64,000 nucleotides of DNA from JTS-RE37 sp041744575. Its GTDB lineage: Bacteria > Bacteroidota > Bacteroidia > Flavobacteriales > Flavobacteriaceae. Below are positions 51,502 to 60,924 of the stretch, piece by piece. Positions within the stretch are counted from its first letter, which is position 1. The number at the start of each line of letters is the position of its first letter. The notes beneath the pieces are model-generated. The model had not been told where the DNA came from. It saw nothing but the letters and a program-made list of their open reading frames with translations, and ran no database searches. The translations under genes and the position numbers were made by a program. The stretch is taken from assembly GCA_041744575.1 (NCBI GenBank), contig JBGTKP010000021.1, forward strand, positions 1-64,000, given 5' to 3'.

Positions 51502-51909
51502 ATGTGGAAGGAATTTAAAGCCTTTATTTTGACCGGTAATGTGATCGATCTCGCAGTTGCCGTTTTACTTGCAGGAGCCGTAGGTCTTGTTGTAAATGGA
51601 TTTGTAAATGATATCATGATGCCTATAGTTGGTTATTTTACCGGGGGCGTCGATTTTTCAGATATGCAGATCGTCTTATCCGAGGCCACAGTGGCTGCTG
51701 ACGGAACCATAACAAAACCTTCCAGTGCGATCCGTTACGGTGCCTGGATCAATACCCTGATCAATCTGATCATTGTAGGATTTGTATTATTTGTCATTGT
51801 CAAATCCTACAACAAATTCAGGGCTCCGGCTCCGACACCTGCCCCGAAAGGACCCACTCAGGAACAGCTTTTAACTGAGATCAGGGATCTGTTAAAAACC
51901 AAAGTATAA
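51502..51909 (+). CDS. mscL: Large-conductance mechanosensitive channel
   Basis: A 135-residue MscL monomer, a pentameric emergency valve that opens under osmotic downshock. The pore helix follows the family N-terminus, WKEFKAFILTGNVIDLAVAV, and contains the small-residue lining (LLAGAVGLVVNGFVNDIMMP). A second helix, INTLINLIIVGFVLFVIV, follows a loop of about 35 residues, and the C-terminal helix is LLTEIRDLLKT. Length is normal. A strong inverted repeat with a weak T-tail follows the gene. Confidence 0.94.
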   Translation: MWKEFKAFILTGNVIDLAVAVLLAGAVGLVVNGFVNDIMMPIVGYFTGGVDFSDMQIVLSEATVAADGTITKPSSAIRYGAWINTLINLIIVGFVLFVIVKSYNKFRAPAPTPAPKGPTQEQLLTEIRDLLKTKV

Positions 51910-51970
51910 CTTTATTCCTTCGAACTGTATTTTAGGGGCTGCTTCACCGCCGCACACCATTAATTTCAAA

Positions 51971-52006
51971 ACCGCTGCCAGGGGTAGGCTCCCTACTGGC
52001 AGCGGT
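51971..52006 (+). terminator. Hairpin downstream of mscL
   Basis: ACCGCTGCCAG (51971-51981) pairs perfectly with CTGGCAGCGGT (51996-52006); further pairs can form inside. The following T-run is short (GTTCTT), so termination may be modest. Confidence 0.6.
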
Positions 52007-52102
52007 GTTCTTGGGGATTCGAGCCAAAATGTATTATTTATAACATTTTGTTATATTAATAATAATATTGCTGGAATGCTTGCCGGACATCATCAGGCAT
52101 AC

Positions 52103-52110
52103 TACTTTTG
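52103..52110 (+). promoter_or_regulatory. -7 box upstream of asd
   Basis: TACTTTTG matches TAnnTTTG and ends 19 bases before the asd ATG at 52130. A well-spaced -33 TTTG is not seen. Confidence 0.5.
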
Positions 52111-52129
52111 AGCTCAAACAAAATAAAAT

Positions 52130-53119
52130 ATGAAAGTAGCTATCGTCGGTGCAACGGGCATGGTTGGAGAAGTGATGCTGAAAGTCCTCGCAGAAAGAAA
52201 ATTCCCTGTGTCCGAATTACTTCTTGTTGCCTCTGAACGTTCTGTAGGCAAAAAGCGGAACTATATGGGGAAGGAATATGTGGTTATGGGCCTTGAGGAA
52301 GCACTGGCAGCGAAACCGGAGCTGGCAATTTTTTCCGCTGGTGGTTCCACCTCTTTGGAATGGGCACCAAGATTTGCGGAACAGGGGACAACTGTAATTG
52401 ACAATTCTTCAGCCTGGCGGATGGACCCGTCCAAAAAACTAATTGTACCTGAGATCAATGCCAGGGAGCTTACTAAAACAGATAAGATCATCGCTAACCC
52501 AAATTGCTCGACCATCCAATTGGTGATGGTGCTTGCGCCGTTGCACAGGAAATACCGGATGAAGCGGGTTGTGGTAAGCACCTATCAATCTGTTTCGGGA
52601 ACCGGACTTAAAGCGGTGCAACAATTGGAAGATGAAATTGCCGGTGTTGAAGGTGAAAAGGCTTACCCACACCCCATCAACCGGAATGCCCTGCCACAAT
52701 GTGATGTTTTTACAGACAATGGATACACCAAAGAAGAGATGAAGCTTGCGCGGGAACCACAGAAAATCCTGGATGACAGGACATTTTCTGTAACAGCCAC
52801 CGCCGTGCGTATCCCAACTGCGGGCGGGCATTCGGAGGCAGTAAATGTCGAGTTTTACGAAGATTATCAGCTCGGAGATATCAGGGCGCTGTTGCAGGAA
52901 ACTCCCGGAGTTGTGGTACAGGACCAACCGGAAAAAAATATCTATCCTATGCCCGTACTTGCCCATGATAAGGATGACGTTTTTGTCGGGCGTATACGCC
53001 GCGACGAATCCCAGGCCAATACCCTGAATCTATGGATTGTCGCGGATAATCTCCGAAAAGGGGCAGCCACCAATGCAGTTCAGATCGCAGAATATCTCCT
53101 GGCCGCAGAATTACTCTGA
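52130..53119 (+). CDS. asd: Aspartate-semialdehyde dehydrogenase
   Basis: A 329-residue enzyme that reduces aspartyl phosphate to the semialdehyde for lysine, methionine and threonine synthesis. The N-terminal Rossmann motif is VAIVGATGMVGEVM, the catalytic Cys is in IIANPNCSTIQLV, and YQSVSGTGLKAVQQ and RIPTAGGHSEAVNVEF are conserved. Length is normal. It has its own promoter-like box and terminator and thus looks monocistronic. Confidence 0.96.
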   Translation: MKVAIVGATGMVGEVMLKVLAERKFPVSELLLVASERSVGKKRNYMGKEYVVMGLEEALAAKPELAIFSAGGSTSLEWAPRFAEQGTTVIDNSSAWRMDPSKKLIVPEINARELTKTDKIIANPNCSTIQLVMVLAPLHRKYRMKRVVVSTYQSVSGTGLKAVQQLEDEIAGVEGEKAYPHPINRNALPQCDVFTDNGYTKEEMKLAREPQKILDDRTFSVTATAVRIPTAGGHSEAVNVEFYEDYQLGDIRALLQETPGVVVQDQPEKNIYPMPVLAHDKDDVFVGRIRRDESQANTLNLWIVADNLRKGAATNAVQIAEYLLAAELL

Positions 53120-53141
53120 AATATGAAACTAAAAATCTGTT

Positions 53142-53178
53142 AAAACCTTTGGACTGAGATCACTCCAAAGGTTTTTTT
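53142..53178 (+). terminator. Intrinsic terminator of asd
   Basis: AACCTTTGGA and TCCAAAGGTT pair around a short loop and are followed by a run of seven T, 23 bases after the asd stop. Confidence 0.85.
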
Positions 53179-53211
53179 ATGGTATTTTTAGCGCCTGTCA
53201 AATCTGAGCGG

Positions 53212-55371
53212 ATGAAAAAAAAGATGCCCTTGTTTATAATGGTTGTTACCATCATATCCTGCGAAACGACCGTTAATAAAAAACAAATAGAAGTGAATTA
53301 TCCCATCACGGCAAAAGTTGATAGTACTGATACCTACTTTGGCACCAAGGTGCCTGATCCATACCGCTGGCTGGAAGACGATATGAGTCCGCAAACTGCA
53401 AGCTGGGTGAAGGAAGAAAACAAAGTCACCTTTGATTATCTGGAAGAAATCCCTTTTCGTAAATCGCTCAAGCAACGGTTGGAAAAACTCTGGAATTATG
53501 AGAAAATCAGTGCCCCATCCAGGGAAGGGAATTATACTTACTTCTACAAAAATGACGGTCTGCAAAATCAGAGTGTACTATACCGTCAGGAAAATGGCTC
53601 AGATACTCCCGAGATATTTTTGGATCCCAATTCTTTTTCAGAAGACGGAACAACCTCGCTGCAGCAGCTGAACTTTACCCGGGATGGATCAAAAGTGGCC
53701 TATTTAATCTCAGAGGGTGGCAGCGACTGGCGTAAGGCTGTTATATGTGAAGCAGATAGCAGGGAAATTTTAGGCGACACCCTGGTTGACATCAAATTTA
53801 GCCAGATAGCATGGCAGGGGAATTCCGGCTTTTACTATAGCAGCTATGACAAACCCAAGGGCAGTGAATTAAGTGCCATGACCGAAAGTCATAAGGTATA
53901 TTACCATAAACTCGGAACCCCGCAATCCGAGGATCAGATTATTTTTGGTGGAACTGCTGCACAGAAACACCGGTATGTCTTTGCCGGGCTTACAGAAGAT
54001 GAGCGATTTCTCTGGATCACCGCTTCAAATTCCACATCCGGTAACAAACTATTCCTGAAAGATCTCAGTCAGGCCGACAGTCCTATCATAACCATCCTGG
54101 ACCATTCAAATACGGACAGTAACATTCTTGATAACGAGGGTTCCCTTTTGTATATAGAAACCAACAAAGATGCCCCAAACAAAAAAGTAGTCACCGTTGA
54201 TGCCTCCGACCCCGCTCCTGAAAACTGGGTGGATTTTATACCTGAGACAGACCAGGTATTGAGTCCAACCATTGGTGGTGGCTTTATATTCGCAGAATAT
54301 ATGGTTGATGCAATCTCTAAGATCAAGCAATATGACTACAAGGGGAAATTCATCCGGGAATTAATGCTGCCGGGTGCTGGAACGGCAGACGACATTGGCG
54401 GTAAAAAAAAGGATAAGGAATTCTATTTCACCTTTACGAATTACTGTACCCCTACCTCGATTTTTAAATATGATGTGAACACAGGTGAATACAGCCAGTA
54501 CTGGAAGCCGGACATCGACTTTGATCCGAAGGCCTATGAATCAAATCAGGTCTTTTATACCTCCAAAGACGGCACCCAAATTCCCATGATCATTACTCAT
54601 AAAAAAGGATTGGAGCTCAATGGAAAGAATCCCGCCATTTTATATGGTTATGGCGGATTTAACATCAGTGTAACCCCAACCTTTAGCATTGTCAATGCCG
54701 TTTGGATGGAACAGGGCGGTATCTATGCTGTACCTAATATAAGAGGCGGCGGGGAATACGGCAAGGACTGGCACAACGCCGGAACAAAATTCAACAAACA
54801 GAATGTTTTCGATGATTTCATTGCTGCGGCCGAATATCTGATTGAAAAAAAATATACTACTTCCGAATACCTCGCCATCAGCGGCGGTTCCAATGGTGGA
54901 CTGCTTGTAGGGGCAACCATGACCCAGCGTCCGGAACTTATGAAGGTTGCTTTACCTGCCGTCGGTGTATTGGATATGCTTCGGTATCATACTTTTACCG
55001 CAGGTGCAGGCTGGGGCTACGACTATGGGATGTCAAAGGACAGTGTGGAAATGTTCAACTATCTGAGAAGCTACTCTCCCCTCCACAATATAAAGGATGG
55101 GGTGCATTATCCGGCCACCCTGATCACAACCGGGGATCATGATGATCGTGTGGTTCCGGCGCACAGTTTCAAATTTGCGGCTGAACTTCAGGCCAAACAA
55201 TCGGGCAAGAACCCCGCCCTGATACGGATAGAAACCAATGCCGGCCACGGCGCCGGAACCCCTGTCAGCAAGGCCATCGACTTGTATTCAGACAGGCTTG
55301 GTTTTACCTTGTACAATATGGGTTTTGAAAAACTTCCCAATGAAGCCGTCGTTAAAGATTTTAAGGAGTAA
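53212..55371 (+). CDS. Prolyl oligopeptidase-family lipoprotein
   Basis: A 719-residue serine peptidase. A short signal peptide ends IISCETTV, so an N-terminal lipid on that Cys is likely and the protein is periplasmic or outer-membrane attached. A seven-bladed beta-propeller domain (about 60-410) precedes the alpha/beta hydrolase domain. The catalytic triad is Ser in GGSNGGLLVGATM, Asp in HDDRVVPAHS and His in NAGHGAGTPV. It cleaves after proline in short peptides. ATG at 53212 gives the lipoprotein signal; the frame is open upstream. Confidence 0.93.
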   Translation: MKKKMPLFIMVVTIISCETTVNKKQIEVNYPITAKVDSTDTYFGTKVPDPYRWLEDDMSPQTASWVKEENKVTFDYLEEIPFRKSLKQRLEKLWNYEKISAPSREGNYTYFYKNDGLQNQSVLYRQENGSDTPEIFLDPNSFSEDGTTSLQQLNFTRDGSKVAYLISEGGSDWRKAVICEADSREILGDTLVDIKFSQIAWQGNSGFYYSSYDKPKGSELSAMTESHKVYYHKLGTPQSEDQIIFGGTAAQKHRYVFAGLTEDERFLWITASNSTSGNKLFLKDLSQADSPIITILDHSNTDSNILDNEGSLLYIETNKDAPNKKVVTVDASDPAPENWVDFIPETDQVLSPTIGGGFIFAEYMVDAISKIKQYDYKGKFIRELMLPGAGTADDIGGKKKDKEFYFTFTNYCTPTSIFKYDVNTGEYSQYWKPDIDFDPKAYESNQVFYTSKDGTQIPMIITHKKGLELNGKNPAILYGYGGFNISVTPTFSIVNAVWMEQGGIYAVPNIRGGGEYGKDWHNAGTKFNKQNVFDDFIAAAEYLIEKKYTTSEYLAISGGSNGGLLVGATMTQRPELMKVALPAVGVLDMLRYHTFTAGAGWGYDYGMSKDSVEMFNYLRSYSPLHNIKDGVHYPATLITTGDHDDRVVPAHSFKFAAELQAKQSGKNPALIRIETNAGHGAGTPVSKAIDLYSDRLGFTLYNMGFEKLPNEAVVKDFKE

Positions 55372-55441
55372 GGACACGCTCTTATAACTAACAGAACTTT
55401 CTGTCAACCGGGCAATAGCTGTCTAATTAAAACCTGTTACA

Positions 55442-56416
55442 ATGCTTCAAGTGGCCCATGTATCTTTCGCTTATGACAAAGAACTGGTTCTGGAGGATAT
55501 TTCCTTCGAACTCAGGAAGGGCGAACACGTCTCCGTGATAGGTGAGAGCGGATGTGGTAAGAGTACCCTGCTAAAGATCATTTACGGGCTGCTCGACCTG
55601 ATTTCAGGTGAAGTCTATTGGGATACATTTCGTATCCTGGGTCCCAGTCACAACCTTGTTCCGGGACAGCCATTCATGAAATATCTCTCTCAGGATTTTG
55701 ATCTGATGCCCTTCACCTCCGTTCGTGATAATATCAGTCAGTTCCTTTCTGTATTTCAACCTGAGAAAATGGAAAGGAGAACCCTTGAACTCCTCGAAAT
55801 GATCGAATTAAAGGATTATGCCGAGGTAAAGGTAGGCAACCTCAGTGGGGGGCAGCAGCAAAGAGTAGCTCTGGCCCGGGTGCTGGCACAGGAACCGAAG
55901 CTTATACTGCTGGATGAACCCTTCAGTCATATCGACAACTTTAACAAGAATAGCCTTAGAAGGAACCTGTTTGAATACCTGAAACAAAAAGGCATCACCT
56001 GCCTGACCGCCACCCATGACACAAATGATGTCCTGCCATTTGCAGACAGGATCCTTGTTTTAAGAGATACCCGTATCATCGCTGATGAATTAACACAGAC
56101 TCTTTACGAAAAGCCGCAGGATCTTTACATCGCCTCTTTGTTCGGAGAGGCCAACAGGATTCCAATCCATATCGTAAAATCTTATGCGGATACCAAAAGG
56201 AGGATCATTGTATATGCTCATGAGTTTAAGATTTCCCAGAATTCGGGCCTGGAAGTGGAAGCCATAAAATCGTATTTGATGGGAGGCTATTATCTGATAG
56301 AGGGCATGACGGAAGACCAACGAATCTATTTTAATTCCGATAAGGACCTGGCTGCCGGAACAAAGGTGTTTTTAAATGTTTCGATTGAAACCTTGAACAA
56401 AAGGCTCAACTCCTAA
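55442..56416 (+). CDS. ABC transporter ATP-binding protein with C-terminal TOBE-like domain
   Basis: A 324-residue ATPase. Walker A is GESGCGKST at residues 34-42, the signature is NLSGGQQQR, and Walker B is LILLDEPFSHID. The tail from about residue 215 (TLYEKPQDLYIASLFGE onwards) resembles the regulatory C-terminal region of the polyamine/iron/sulfate ATPase group. No permease or binding protein gene is adjacent, so the transporter partner is unknown. The arfB gene begins 10 bases after the stop. Confidence 0.85.
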   Translation: MLQVAHVSFAYDKELVLEDISFELRKGEHVSVIGESGCGKSTLLKIIYGLLDLISGEVYWDTFRILGPSHNLVPGQPFMKYLSQDFDLMPFTSVRDNISQFLSVFQPEKMERRTLELLEMIELKDYAEVKVGNLSGGQQQRVALARVLAQEPKLILLDEPFSHIDNFNKNSLRRNLFEYLKQKGITCLTATHDTNDVLPFADRILVLRDTRIIADELTQTLYEKPQDLYIASLFGEANRIPIHIVKSYADTKRRIIVYAHEFKISQNSGLEVEAIKSYLMGGYYLIEGMTEDQRIYFNSDKDLAAGTKVFLNVSIETLNKRLNS

Positions 56417-56426
56417 GCTTTGTGAC

Positions 56427-56837
56427 TTGAATAAAGATAGTTTACTTTCAGAATTACACTTTAAAGGTCTCAGAAGTGGGGGGGCAGGCGGCCAGAACGT
56501 GAATAAGGTGGCTTCAAAAGTTGAACTCAGTTTCAATGTCAGTAAATCACTTGGTCTTTCAGATGATGAAAAAAATCGAATCCTTGAAAAACTTTCGTCC
56601 CGACTCACCCGGGATGATGTCCTCATCCTGCAGTCAGACACCACCAGAAGTCAGCATAAGAATAAGAAATTGGCTGTCGAACGATTCCTCAAACTTTTGG
56701 AGAATGCATTAAAAGTGCCAAAAAAAAGGAAGAAAACAAAGCCCGGACCTGGTGCCGTAAAAAGAAGACTGAAAGAAAAGAAATTAAGTGCCGAAAAAAA
56801 AATTCATCGTCAAAAACCCGGGCTGCCGCCGGAATAA
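56427..56837 (+). CDS. arfB: Alternative ribosome-rescue factor ArfB-like
   Basis: A 136-residue release-factor-like protein. The catalytic GGQ loop is RSGGAGGQNVNKVASKVEL near residue 18. Domains 1 and 2 of a full release factor are absent. The C-terminal half is a very basic tail (KKRKKTKPGPGAVKRRLKEK) of the kind that occupies the mRNA channel of stalled ribosomes. The start is TTG at 56427; no ATG is available. It frees peptidyl-tRNA from ribosomes lacking a stop codon. Confidence 0.9.
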   Translation: MNKDSLLSELHFKGLRSGGAGGQNVNKVASKVELSFNVSKSLGLSDDEKNRILEKLSSRLTRDDVLILQSDTTRSQHKNKKLAVERFLKLLENALKVPKKRKKTKPGPGAVKRRLKEKKLSAEKKIHRQKPGLPPE

Positions 56838-56843
56838 GTGGTT

Positions 56844-57680
56844 TTAAGCCACCGTATTGACCAATTCGCCAATCCCGTCTATGACTATATGAATCTTATC
56901 CCTGCTTTGAAGATTAAACCCGGAGGCTGGGACAATGCCTGTCCCCGTAAGCAATAAACTTCCATTCGGGAAAGCAGTTTCCATATAGAGATAACGAACC
57001 AGATCGGTAAATTTTCTTTTGATCTGGTCTATGCTTATTTTTCCACTGAAGACTTCATCCCCGGATCGCCGGATGGAAAGAGAGATATAGGTACTCAATG
57101 GCAATGGTTCCTCACTGAGGAGTACACAGGGGCCCAGGGCGGTAGACCCGTCATAACTTTTAGCCTGAGGCAGGTACAGGGGGTTTTCGCCTTCAATACT
57201 TCTGGAACTCATATCATTCCCAATTGTATATCCTATGATTTTACCGCTGGAAGTGATCACCAGGGTGAGTTCCGGTTCCGGAACGTCCCAGGAGGAATCC
57301 CTGCGTTTCCTGACCACCCCCAGATGAGGGATGGCCCGGTAGCCCATAGCTTTGAAAAATAGTTCAGGCCTATCTGCCTCATACACCCTTGCATAGAAGT
57401 TATTTCCCCCGGCTTCTCTGGATTCTTCTTCCCTCCCCAATTTACTATTGTAATAGGTTACCCCGCTTGCCCAGATTTCCTGGCTCTTCACCGGCGCCTC
57501 AAGCTCAGATTCAAGGTAATGAACAGGGTTTTCTATCCTATTGGCCTCTTTCAGCTTTCCCCGGGAATGTTCGAGTACGCGGTCATCATTTATAAATTGA
57601 TCCCAATCCAGCCCTTTCAAAAGGTAATGAGCGCCTGATTCTTCGATGAGCACCCCACTTTTTATTTTAAATACCTTCAT
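56844..57680 (-). CDS. Fumarylacetoacetate hydrolase-family protein
   Basis: A 278-residue protein of the FAH superfamily. Metal and substrate motifs are DVPEPELTLVI, GYTIGNDMSSRSIEGENP, LPQAKSYDGSTALGP, and an N-terminal WASGVTYYNSKLG. The pattern resembles the 2-keto-3-deoxy-D-arabinonate dehydratase/AraD1 branch rather than true fumarylacetoacetase. If so, it would act in sugar-acid catabolism. No sugar-acid gene is adjacent, so the substrate is inference. It is convergent with arfB. Confidence 0.85.
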   Translation of the reverse strand: MKVFKIKSGVLIEESGAHYLLKGLDWDQFINDDRVLEHSRGKLKEANRIENPVHYLESELEAPVKSQEIWASGVTYYNSKLGREEESREAGGNNFYARVYEADRPELFFKAMGYRAIPHLGVVRKRRDSSWDVPEPELTLVITSSGKIIGYTIGNDMSSRSIEGENPLYLPQAKSYDGSTALGPCVLLSEEPLPLSTYISLSIRRSGDEVFSGKISIDQIKRKFTDLVRYLYMETAFPNGSLLLTGTGIVPASGFNLQSRDKIHIVIDGIGELVNTVA

Positions 57681-57775
57681 GACTTCCGGATTTAATTGGT
57701 GAGTAAGTCGGCCCTAATATAATATTTTGATACAATACCGGGTGTATATTTTAAAACTGCTTGCCGGCATTTTCT

Positions 57776-58234
57776 TTAATGGACCTCAAGCACGGTGATG
57801 GTTCGCTGGTCAAATACCACCGTATCCCCTTCCGATTTTCCAAGAAGAAGAATCCCAATCGGGGATTGCACAGAGATGCAAAAGACAGACAAGTCGCTGA
57901 TAACACACTTGCCGGCCGGAACGGCCAGGTAATAATGATTCCAGTCTGTTTTGACAACACTTCCGGGTCCTGCAATTGTGGTGGCCTTGTTCGCGGCTAT
58001 CTTTTGCAAAACCAGGCCGTTCCTTTCCGCTTCCCTGAGCATTTCCCCTAATTTCTCCTGCTCAAGCTGGATCATGGCCCTGCCTGTTTCGTGCTTATCC
58101 CCGGCACTGTTTTTGGTTTCCGATTCCAATGAATCCCTGAGATCGGCAAGCTGGGCTCGAAGCTTCCCCGTTTTATTATCAACACAATGAAGGCAATAAG
58201 CGTAGAGCTGTTCCTTTAAATTTCTAATACTCAT
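57776..58234 (-). CDS. GreA/GreB-like elongation-factor-family protein
   Basis: A 152-residue protein. The N-terminal half is an antiparallel coiled coil (about 1-75), and the C-terminal half is an FKBP-like domain with the Gre signature ISVQSPIGILLLGKSEGDTV. Typical Gre factors carry an acidic tip that reaches the RNA polymerase active site; here the tip region reads KNSAGDKHETGR, with few of the usual acidic residues. It may be a Gre paralogue with a different role. It follows the FAD oxidoreductase gene 12 bases downstream. Confidence 0.78.
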   Translation of the reverse strand: MSIRNLKEQLYAYCLHCVDNKTGKLRAQLADLRDSLESETKNSAGDKHETGRAMIQLEQEKLGEMLREAERNGLVLQKIAANKATTIAGPGSVVKTDWNHYYLAVPAGKCVISDLSVFCISVQSPIGILLLGKSEGDTVVFDQRTITVLEVH

Positions 58235-58246
58235 GAGGTTTACATT

Positions 58247-59386
58247 TCAGGAGCCGGATTTGACGGTCTTAACGAGTTCGGCCAGCTCCCTTCCTATTGA
58301 GCTGCCAATGGCTATGCCCATACCTCCTAACCTGACTCCGCAATAGACATGATCCGAGATTTGTTCCACTATTGGCTTTTTATTTTCTCCGACACCCATT
58401 ATTCCGCTCCAATATCGCTCTGTTTTAACCTGTATTCCTGGCAGAATCACTTCATGGAGCAGTCTTTCCAAAGCCGATTTGATAAGCGTTGTCTCCCCGA
58501 ATTCCATCGTTTCTTCAGTCTTAAAATCGAGGTTCCTGCCACCGCCTACAAGAATGCGGTTATCAATATTTCTAAAATAATAATACCCTTCCTCTATATG
58601 GAAAGTTCCCCGTATTTGAAGGTCCTGTACAGGCATGGTAATGAGCACCTGGGCCCGGGCCGGGACGACAGGCCGGTTCACAAGCGCCGCTGAAAATCCG
58701 TTGGTTGCAAGAAGGAGGTGTCTGGAAAAAAAATCGAAGTGTTCCGTATTAACCGATACTCCTTGTACACTTTCCGTATACGTGATAACCGGGACCGCAT
58801 TTAAAATGATTATTCCTTTTTTTTGGGTCAGGGCCAGCAGGTGGGACATCATCAGGCCTGTATCAATCTGACTTTCAAATTTATTTGAGATATATTGTTC
58901 CTGCACATGATGAAATCCGAAACTGTTTGGGTGAACTTGGAAGGCAGAAGTCCCATATACAGGAAAAAGCAACTCATTGACTCCCTCCAGTTTCTCAATG
59001 CATTTTTCAAAAATTGGTTGCTGCTCCTTCAAAAAAACTTCATGTCCTCCATGGTTTTCCAGGCCAATATTTTCATCGCCCAGAAGGGTTCGCAATGCCT
59101 GGATTCCCTTCCAGCGCTTAGTGACCAATGCGAGTACCTCTTCCTCCGAATGATGCTCAAGGTCTGAGAGGATTTCCGAAATACTGCCAAAACAGGCGAA
59201 TCCGGCATTTTTGGTGCTCGCTCCCTGTGGTAGACTACCCCTTTCAAGAACAAGGATCCTGGCATCCGGAAAAAGTTCTCTGAGCCTGAGGGCACAACTC
59301 AACCCAACGATGCCGCTTCCAACTACCGTAAAGTCGATATTGGCCAGCCATGTCTTATATTCCCAATAGCTTAGATTCTTCAGCAT
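58247..59386 (-). CDS. FAD-dependent oxidoreductase (DAO family)
   Basis: A 379-residue flavoprotein of the D-amino-acid oxidase type. The dinucleotide-binding motif is FTVVGSGIVGLSCALRL near residue 20. GASTKNAGFACFG fits the FAD-linked segment, and a C-terminal GVRLGGMGIAIGSSIGREL closes the FAD domain. Substrates of the family are amines or amino acids; none can be fixed here. The Gre-like gene starts 12 bases downstream, so the two are probably one operon. Confidence 0.88.
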   Translation of the reverse strand: MLKNLSYWEYKTWLANIDFTVVGSGIVGLSCALRLRELFPDARILVLERGSLPQGASTKNAGFACFGSISEILSDLEHHSEEEVLALVTKRWKGIQALRTLLGDENIGLENHGGHEVFLKEQQPIFEKCIEKLEGVNELLFPVYGTSAFQVHPNSFGFHHVQEQYISNKFESQIDTGLMMSHLLALTQKKGIIILNAVPVITYTESVQGVSVNTEHFDFFSRHLLLATNGFSAALVNRPVVPARAQVLITMPVQDLQIRGTFHIEEGYYYFRNIDNRILVGGGRNLDFKTEETMEFGETTLIKSALERLLHEVILPGIQVKTERYWSGIMGVGENKKPIVEQISDHVYCGVRLGGMGIAIGSSIGRELAELVKTVKSGS

Positions 59387-59479
59387 CTTGCGAGGTGTTG
59401 GTAATGAACCATCGGGAAAGTGGGGGGATGGCTCCGGGACATTCAGAATGTTATAAACAGCAGTTCTATCCAGACAAGT

Positions 59480-60832
59480 TCATTCCTGCAATGGCGGCTC
59501 CATAACAAAATCATTCATAAAGGCTGTGGTATAATTTCCCGCCAGATAATCCGGATGATGCATTAACTGCCTGTGAAAAGGAATGGTGGTTTTTACACCT
59601 TCTATGACAAATTCATCCAGGGCCCTTTTCATTTTATTGATCGCCTCCTCCCTCGTCTGAGCGGTAGTGATTAGTTTTGCAATCATGGAGTCATAATTTG
59701 GGGGAATGGTATAGCCGCTATATACATGGGTGTCCAGTCGAATCCCGTGCCCGCCAGGGATATGAAGGGTAGTTATTTTGCCGGGAGATGGCCTGAAGCC
59801 ATTGTAGGGGTCTTCCGCATTGATACGGCATTCGATAGAATGCAATTTGGGATAATAATTCTTACCCGAGATAGGTACGCCGCCTGCCACTAATATCTGT
59901 TCCCTGATAAGATCATAATCTATTACCTGCTCGGTAATGGGATGTTCTACCTGGATTCTGGTATTCATCTCCATAAAATAAAAATTCCTGTGCTTGTCTA
60001 CAAGGAATTCCACGGTTCCCGCACCTTCATATTTTATAAATTCTGCAGCTTTCACTGCGGCAAGCCCCATACTATCCCGGAGTTTATCGGTCATAAAGGG
60101 AGAGGGCGTTTCTTCGGTCAGTTTCTGGTGTCGTCTCTGGATGGAGCAATCCCTTTCTGAGAGGTGGCAGGCTTTTCCATACTGATCACCCACAACCTGT
60201 ATCTCTATGTGTCGGGGTTCTTCAATCAATTTTTCCATATACATCCCCCCGTTCCCAAAGGCAGCCTGAGCTTCCTTCACCGCGCTTTCAAAAAGATCTT
60301 CCATTTCCTCTTCCTTCCGAACCGCACGCATCCCCTTTCCGCCGCCTCCCGCGGTGGCTTTGATCATTACCGGGTAGCCCATTTTCTTAGCTACTTTTTT
60401 AGCATCGCTTACATCTTTCAGTAAGCCATCGGACCCCGGGATGGTAGGAACTCCTGCCTTTTTCATGGTTTCCTTTGCCGTGGCTTTATCGCCCATCTTG
60501 TCAATCTGATCTCCGGAGGCCCCGATAAATTTGATCTCATGTTCAGCGCAGATTCTGGAAAATTTGGAATTTTCAGATAGAAAGCCATAACCGGGATGTA
60601 TAGCATCTGCATTGGTAATTTCTGCGGCAGCAATGATGTTTGGAATTTTGAGATAGGATTCACTACTTGGAGGCGGTCCTATGCAGACGGCTTCGTCCGC
60701 AAAGCGAACATGAAGACTTTCCTCATCAGCTTTCGAGTAGACCGCTACCGTCTTAATGCCCATTTCCTTACAGGTACGGATAATGCGAAGCGCTATCTCC
60801 CCTCTGTTTGCGATTAGTATTTTTTTAAACAT
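59480..60832 (-). CDS. accC: Acetyl-CoA carboxylase, biotin carboxylase subunit
   Basis: A 450-residue biotin carboxylase with an ATP-grasp fold, carboxylating the biotin on AccB. The N-terminus KILIANRGEIALRIIRTCKE, the glycine-rich ATP loop KATAGGGGKGMR, HLSERDCSIQRRHQKL and EMNTRIQVEHPITE are all intact. Length is normal. It follows accB and fabH on the minus strand, a standard flavobacterial fatty-acid initiation cluster. Confidence 0.97.
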   Translation of the reverse strand: MFKKILIANRGEIALRIIRTCKEMGIKTVAVYSKADEESLHVRFADEAVCIGPPPSSESYLKIPNIIAAAEITNADAIHPGYGFLSENSKFSRICAEHEIKFIGASGDQIDKMGDKATAKETMKKAGVPTIPGSDGLLKDVSDAKKVAKKMGYPVMIKATAGGGGKGMRAVRKEEEMEDLFESAVKEAQAAFGNGGMYMEKLIEEPRHIEIQVVGDQYGKACHLSERDCSIQRRHQKLTEETPSPFMTDKLRDSMGLAAVKAAEFIKYEGAGTVEFLVDKHRNFYFMEMNTRIQVEHPITEQVIDYDLIREQILVAGGVPISGKNYYPKLHSIECRINAEDPYNGFRPSPGKITTLHIPGGHGIRLDTHVYSGYTIPPNYDSMIAKLITTAQTREEAINKMKRALDEFVIEGVKTTIPFHRQLMHHPDYLAGNYTTAFMNDFVMEPPLQE

Positions 60833-60924
60833 AACTATCGATTTCTAACGGTGTATCCCTTTTAAGGAAAGATCATGGATCGCGGAAGGATGATTGTCTC
60901 CCGATTTGCCTGCCGGAATTTTTA

